Below, piece by piece: positions 8,578 through 11,449 of a stretch of DNA of 11,449 nt (its first letter is position 1; the number at the start of each line of letters is the position of its first letter). The notes beneath the pieces were generated by a model, which had not been told where the DNA came from, did no database searches, and saw only the letters and a program-made list of their open reading frames with translations. The stretch comes from Pseudomonadota bacterium. GTDB taxonomy: Bacteria; Pseudomonadota; Alphaproteobacteria; Rhodospirillales; Casp-alpha2. Location: assembly GCA_027620395.1 (NCBI GenBank), contig JAQBZY010000014.1, forward strand, positions 1 to 11,449, written 5' to 3'. The translations under genes were made by a program, and so were the position numbers.

Positions 8578-8591
8578 TTGCCGTCCGGCAA
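8578..8591 (+). terminator. Small hairpin after the oxidoreductase gene, possible weak terminator
   Basis: TTGCC and GGCAA pair around a four-base loop GTCC, 24 bases after the oxidoreductase stop. The stem is only five pairs and is followed by TATTCGGG rather than a T-run, so intrinsic termination is doubtful. Confidence 0.2.
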
Positions 8592-8627
8592 TATTCGGGC
8601 CCATAATTGCGCTGCGGTGAAGCCGGT

Positions 8628-8631
8628 GAGG
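8628..8631 (+). promoter_or_regulatory. Ribosome binding site that sets the BicA-like transporter start
   Basis: GAGG lies eight bases before the ATG at 8640. It favours this ATG over the in-frame TTG at 8607, and the chosen start gives the N-terminus expected for the family. Confidence 0.65.
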
Positions 8632-8639
8632 CGCACGCG

Positions 8640-10262
8640 ATGGCCGAGCGCGATTTATCGACCCTGAAAGGCGACATCTTTGGCGGCCTTACCGCCGCTA
8701 TCGTAGCGTTGCCATTGGCACTCGCCTTCGGCGTGGCGTCGGGCGTCGGGCCGCTGGCCGGCCTTTATGGGGCCATCGCGGTCGGTTTTTTCGCCGCCGT
8801 ATTTGGCGGCACCCCGGCGCAGGTTTCCGGCCCGACCGGTCCAATGGCGGTGGTGATGGCGGTGATTGTCGCCGAGCACGCGGACCATCTCGCCGATGCC
8901 TTCACCATTGTTTTCATGGGGGGTCTGTTCCAGATCGCCTTCGGGTTGCTGCGCGTCGGCCGATACGTCTCCTACACACCCTATTCCGTCGTCTCCGGCT
9001 TCATGTCCGGGATCGGCGTCATCATCATCCTGATCCAGGTTCTGCCGTTCTTCGGATTGCCCACTGTGCCGGGCGGCGCCGTCGGCGCAATCGGGGCCCT
9101 GCCGACGATCCCGGCCAGGATCAATGTCGACGCCATGCTGTTGGCCGGCATGTCGCTCGCCATCATGATCTATTGGCCAGTCCGCTGGCAGCGTTTGGTG
9201 CCGGCACCGCTGGTTGCCCTCGTCGTCGGGACGCTGCTGGCGCTGACGGCGCTGAAAGGGGCGCCGGTCATAGGTAACGTGCCGACCGGACTGCCGCCGC
9301 TGTTCGTGCCATCGCTGCATCTGAACGATCTCGCAAAATTTCTCCAACCGGCCCTGATTCTCGGTTTACTCGGCTCCATTGACAGCCTGCTGACGTCGCT
9401 GGTCGCGGACTCGATAACCCGTACACGGCACAATTCCGATCGGGAGCTGATCGGCCAGGGCATCGGCAACATGATGGCTGGCCTGATTGGCGGCTTGCCC
9501 GGCGCCGGTGCCACCATGCGGACCGTCGTCAACGTCCGTGCCGGCGGCAGAACGCCGATTTCCGGCGCGTTGCACGCACTCGTCCTGCTGGCCCTGGCGC
9601 TCGGATTGGCGCCGCTGGCCGAACGGGTGCCGCACGCGGCGCTTTCCGGAATCCTGCTCAAGGTCGGCTGGGATATTATCGATTGGGGTTACCTGCGGCG
9701 CATCCGCCGCGCGCCGCGGGACAAAATTTTGGTCATGCTGACGACCTTGACGTTGACGGTGTTTGTCGACCTGATCACCGCCGTCGCCGTCGGTCTGATC
9801 CTCGCCGGGTTCGTCACCGCGCGCTGGATGGAAAAGCAGCAACTGGACGGCATCACCGCGGTGGCGCTTCCCGGGCCGGACGATGGGCTTAGTGAGGACG
9901 AAAAAGAGGCCCTGACGGATGCCAACGGCGAAATTATCGTGGTCCGGTTACGCGGTTCGTTCTCCTATGCGTCGGCGCGGGAGCTGACGCGCCGCGTCGC
10001 CGCCTTGTTACCGGGACACCGGGCTGTCGTCTATGATTTCAGCGATGCCGCCCACATTGACACGAGCGCGGCTCTGGCGGTGGAAGAATTGGTTGAATGC
10101 GCCCGATCGGATGGCCATACCTGTTTCGTGTCGGGCTTGTCGGGCGAGGCCGCCGCCACCTTGGATGCGCTTGGAGCGCTCGAAGCAGTACCCGCCGCCA
10201 ATGTGTTGCCGATAAGGCTCGACGCCATCGTCGCGGCGAAAATGCAGCTTACGCTCAAGTGA
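8640..10262 (+). CDS. SulP family anion transporter with STAS domain, BicA-like
   Basis: This 540-residue inner-membrane transporter has a long hydrophobic SulP domain (about 10-400) and a cytoplasmic STAS domain (about 430-535, with the DFSDAAHIDTSAALAVEEL loop). It resembles the cyanobacterial sodium/bicarbonate symporter BicA strikingly at GDIFGGLTAA, LALAFGVASG, GFFAAVFGGTP, PTGPM, VVSGFMSGIG, NSDRELIGQGIGN, GAGATM and KVGWDIIDW. Residues matching BicA Thr69, Asp258, Thr262, Ala301 and Thr302 are all present (here Thr66, Asp248, Thr252, Ala291, Thr292). I compared them from memory of the BicA sequence. One difference is Arg294 where I recall Gly304 in BicA. Bicarbonate uptake is therefore the best guess, but other SulP substrates such as sulfate cannot be excluded. 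No carbonic anhydrase or carbon-fixation gene is adjacent. The gene converges on a second SulP gene 21 bp away. Confidence 0.9.
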   Translation: MAERDLSTLKGDIFGGLTAAIVALPLALAFGVASGVGPLAGLYGAIAVGFFAAVFGGTPAQVSGPTGPMAVVMAVIVAEHADHLADAFTIVFMGGLFQIAFGLLRVGRYVSYTPYSVVSGFMSGIGVIIILIQVLPFFGLPTVPGGAVGAIGALPTIPARINVDAMLLAGMSLAIMIYWPVRWQRLVPAPLVALVVGTLLALTALKGAPVIGNVPTGLPPLFVPSLHLNDLAKFLQPALILGLLGSIDSLLTSLVADSITRTRHNSDRELIGQGIGNMMAGLIGGLPGAGATMRTVVNVRAGGRTPISGALHALVLLALALGLAPLAERVPHAALSGILLKVGWDIIDWGYLRRIRRAPRDKILVMLTTLTLTVFVDLITAVAVGLILAGFVTARWMEKQQLDGITAVALPGPDDGLSEDEKEALTDANGEIIVVRLRGSFSYASARELTRRVAALLPGHRAVVYDFSDAAHIDTSAALAVEELVECARSDGHTCFVSGLSGEAAATLDALGALEAVPAANVLPIRLDAIVAAKMQLTLK

Positions 10263-10283
10263 CGGGGAAGTGGCCGCTCGCCT

Positions 10284-11449
10284 TCAATCGGGTGCCAAGA
10301 CGCTGATCGTGCGCCGAGCATCGTCGATGCTGGCAGCGAAAGCGACGTCGGGCGGCTTGACGCCCAATTCCGCCAGAATTCGCCTGATCTGTGGCGATGC
10401 GCCGGCGATGACCAGCCGTAAACCGTGCCGCTTGGCTTTGATCGCCGCGCCTTCGATGACATGGGCGGCGGTGCTGTCGAGAAACGGCACCGACTGAAAA
10501 TCGAGGATGAAGTTCCGCCGCTGATCGGCGATGCGGTCGAGCACCGAGGCCACTGTCGATGCGGTGCCGAAAAAGCAGGCGCCGGAAATCCGATAGACGA
10601 CCGTATCGGGGTCGCTGGCGGTGTTCGGATCGTAAGACTGGCGGTCTTCGATGGCGGTGTCGGCGACATCGCGGGCAAGTATCGGCCCCTGGTATTCGAC
10701 GGCCACCGATTTGGACATCCGGTCGATGAACAGTAGGACGCCGATCAAGAATCCGACCAAAATCCCCTCGGTCAAGCCCATGAAGATGGTCAGCAGGAAG
10801 GTGGCGGCAAGGACCACCAGATCGCCCTTGGATGATCGGAAAATGGCGGCGATGGCGTGCTTTTCGATCATGTTGTAGGCGACCACCGCCAACACACCGG
10901 CCAGGGACGCCAGCGGGATGAACGACGCCAGCGGAGCCGCCAGCATCATGAACCCAAGCAGAAACAGTGAATGCAGCATGCCCGAAATCGGACCGTGTGC
11001 GCCGGATCGGACGTTGGTCGCGGTTCTGGCGATGGTGCCGGTGACGCAGATGCCGCCGAACAACGCCGAACCTACGTTGGCGATTCCTTGCGCCACCAGT
11101 TCGCAGTTGGAACGGTGCCGCCGGCCGGTCATGCCGTCGGCAACCACCGCCGACAACAACGATTCGATCGATCCCAAAAGCGCGAACGCCACTGCGTCGG
11201 GTAATACGGCGGCAATCCGTATCATGTCGATCTGGGGCAGGGCAGGCGCCGGTAAGCTATGCGGTATGCCGCCGAAGCGGCTGCCGATGGTTTCGACACC
11301 CAATCCGGTCGCGGCCAGGAAACTGCCGCAGGCGATCGCGATCAGAATACCCGGCCAAGTCGGCCGCCATCTCTTGATGGCCAGGATGCCGCCGACGGTA
11401 ACGGCGGATACCAGTATCGCCGACGGATTGGCGCCGGGCAACGCCGGCC
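10284..11449 (-). CDS. SulP family anion transporter with STAS domain, DauA-like (5' part outside window)
   Basis: The reading frame is open to the window edge and enters in the middle of the membrane domain, so the N-terminal half is missing; the first possible start in the window (TTG at 11441) is internal. Visible are the SulP blocks GSIESLLSAVVADGMTGRRH, ELVAQGIANVGSALFGGI, TIARTATNVRSGAHGPISG and several membrane helices, then a linker of about 35 residues and a STAS domain with LDFQSVPFLDSTAAHVIEG. The Glu in SIESLL stands where BicA-type proteins have the sodium-binding Asp. TIAR carries an Arg shared with DauA and many SLC26 relatives. This points to the DauA-type branch, whose E. coli member transports C4-dicarboxylates. 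The real substrate is unknown. It ends 21 bp from the convergent BicA-like gene; I see no strong terminator between them. Confidence 0.9.
   Translation of the reverse strand, partial: PALPGANPSAILVSAVTVGGILAIKRWRPTWPGILIAIACGSFLAATGLGVETIGSRFGGIPHSLPAPALPQIDMIRIAAVLPDAVAFALLGSIESLLSAVVADGMTGRRHRSNCELVAQGIANVGSALFGGICVTGTIARTATNVRSGAHGPISGMLHSLFLLGFMMLAAPLASFIPLASLAGVLAVVAYNMIEKHAIAAIFRSSKGDLVVLAATFLLTIFMGLTEGILVGFLIGVLLFIDRMSKSVAVEYQGPILARDVADTAIEDRQSYDPNTASDPDTVVYRISGACFFGTASTVASVLDRIADQRRNFILDFQSVPFLDSTAAHVIEGAAIKAKRHGLRLVIAGASPQIRRILAELGVKPPDVAFAASIDDARRTISVLAPD

Noticed and set aside
8655..9347. 230-codon minus-strand open frame opposite the BicA-like gene
   Set aside because: It is antisense to conserved SulP membrane segments; the His/Gln/Asp-rich peptide is typical of a reversed hydrophobic coding sequence.

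Overview
The window looks like chromosomal DNA of a GC-rich alphaproteobacterium, probably Rhodospirillales-like. This is inferred from gene content, high GC third positions, and the ArsR-methyltransferase/metF/metH gene order; no rRNA or other marker is present to fix the taxon. The DNA is densely coding, with no tRNA, rRNA, insertion sequence, CRISPR array or other sign of a mobile region.

Layout: (1) At the far left, the last ~27 codons of an unidentified plus-strand gene converge on metH. (2) From 5863 down to 100 on the minus strand lies a methionine/SAM-cycle operon: a SahR-type regulator (ArsR DNA-binding domain fused to a SAM-methyltransferase-like domain), then metF (ATGA overlap), then metH (13 bp gap). 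A perfect 16-bp AT-rich palindrome sits inside the predicted promoter of the regulator gene. This fits a repressor that feeds back on its own operon in response to S-adenosylhomocysteine. The leader is too short for a riboswitch. (3) Diverging from it on the plus strand are mlaA (outer-membrane lipoprotein) and mlaC (periplasmic lipid carrier) of the Mla phospholipid transport pathway, followed after 25 bp by an MDR-family NADP-dependent oxidoreductase of the CurA/PTGR type. (4) On the right, two SulP-family anion transporters with C-terminal STAS domains converge tail to tail with a 21 bp gap. The plus-strand one closely resembles the cyanobacterial bicarbonate transporter BicA, including its sodium and bicarbonate site residues. 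The minus-strand one is DauA-like and is cut by the window end.

How the genes work together: MetF makes 5-methyltetrahydrofolate and MetH uses it with cobalamin to remethylate homocysteine, so regulator, methyl donor and methyl transfer are encoded in one transcription unit. MlaA and MlaC act on the same lipid-trafficking route between outer membrane and periplasm. No functional link between the three blocks is visible. I do not see a clearly undescribed system. The points most worth checking are the SahR operator arrangement, the Cys/His-containing N-terminal extension of MetH, and the active-site difference in the BicA-like transporter.
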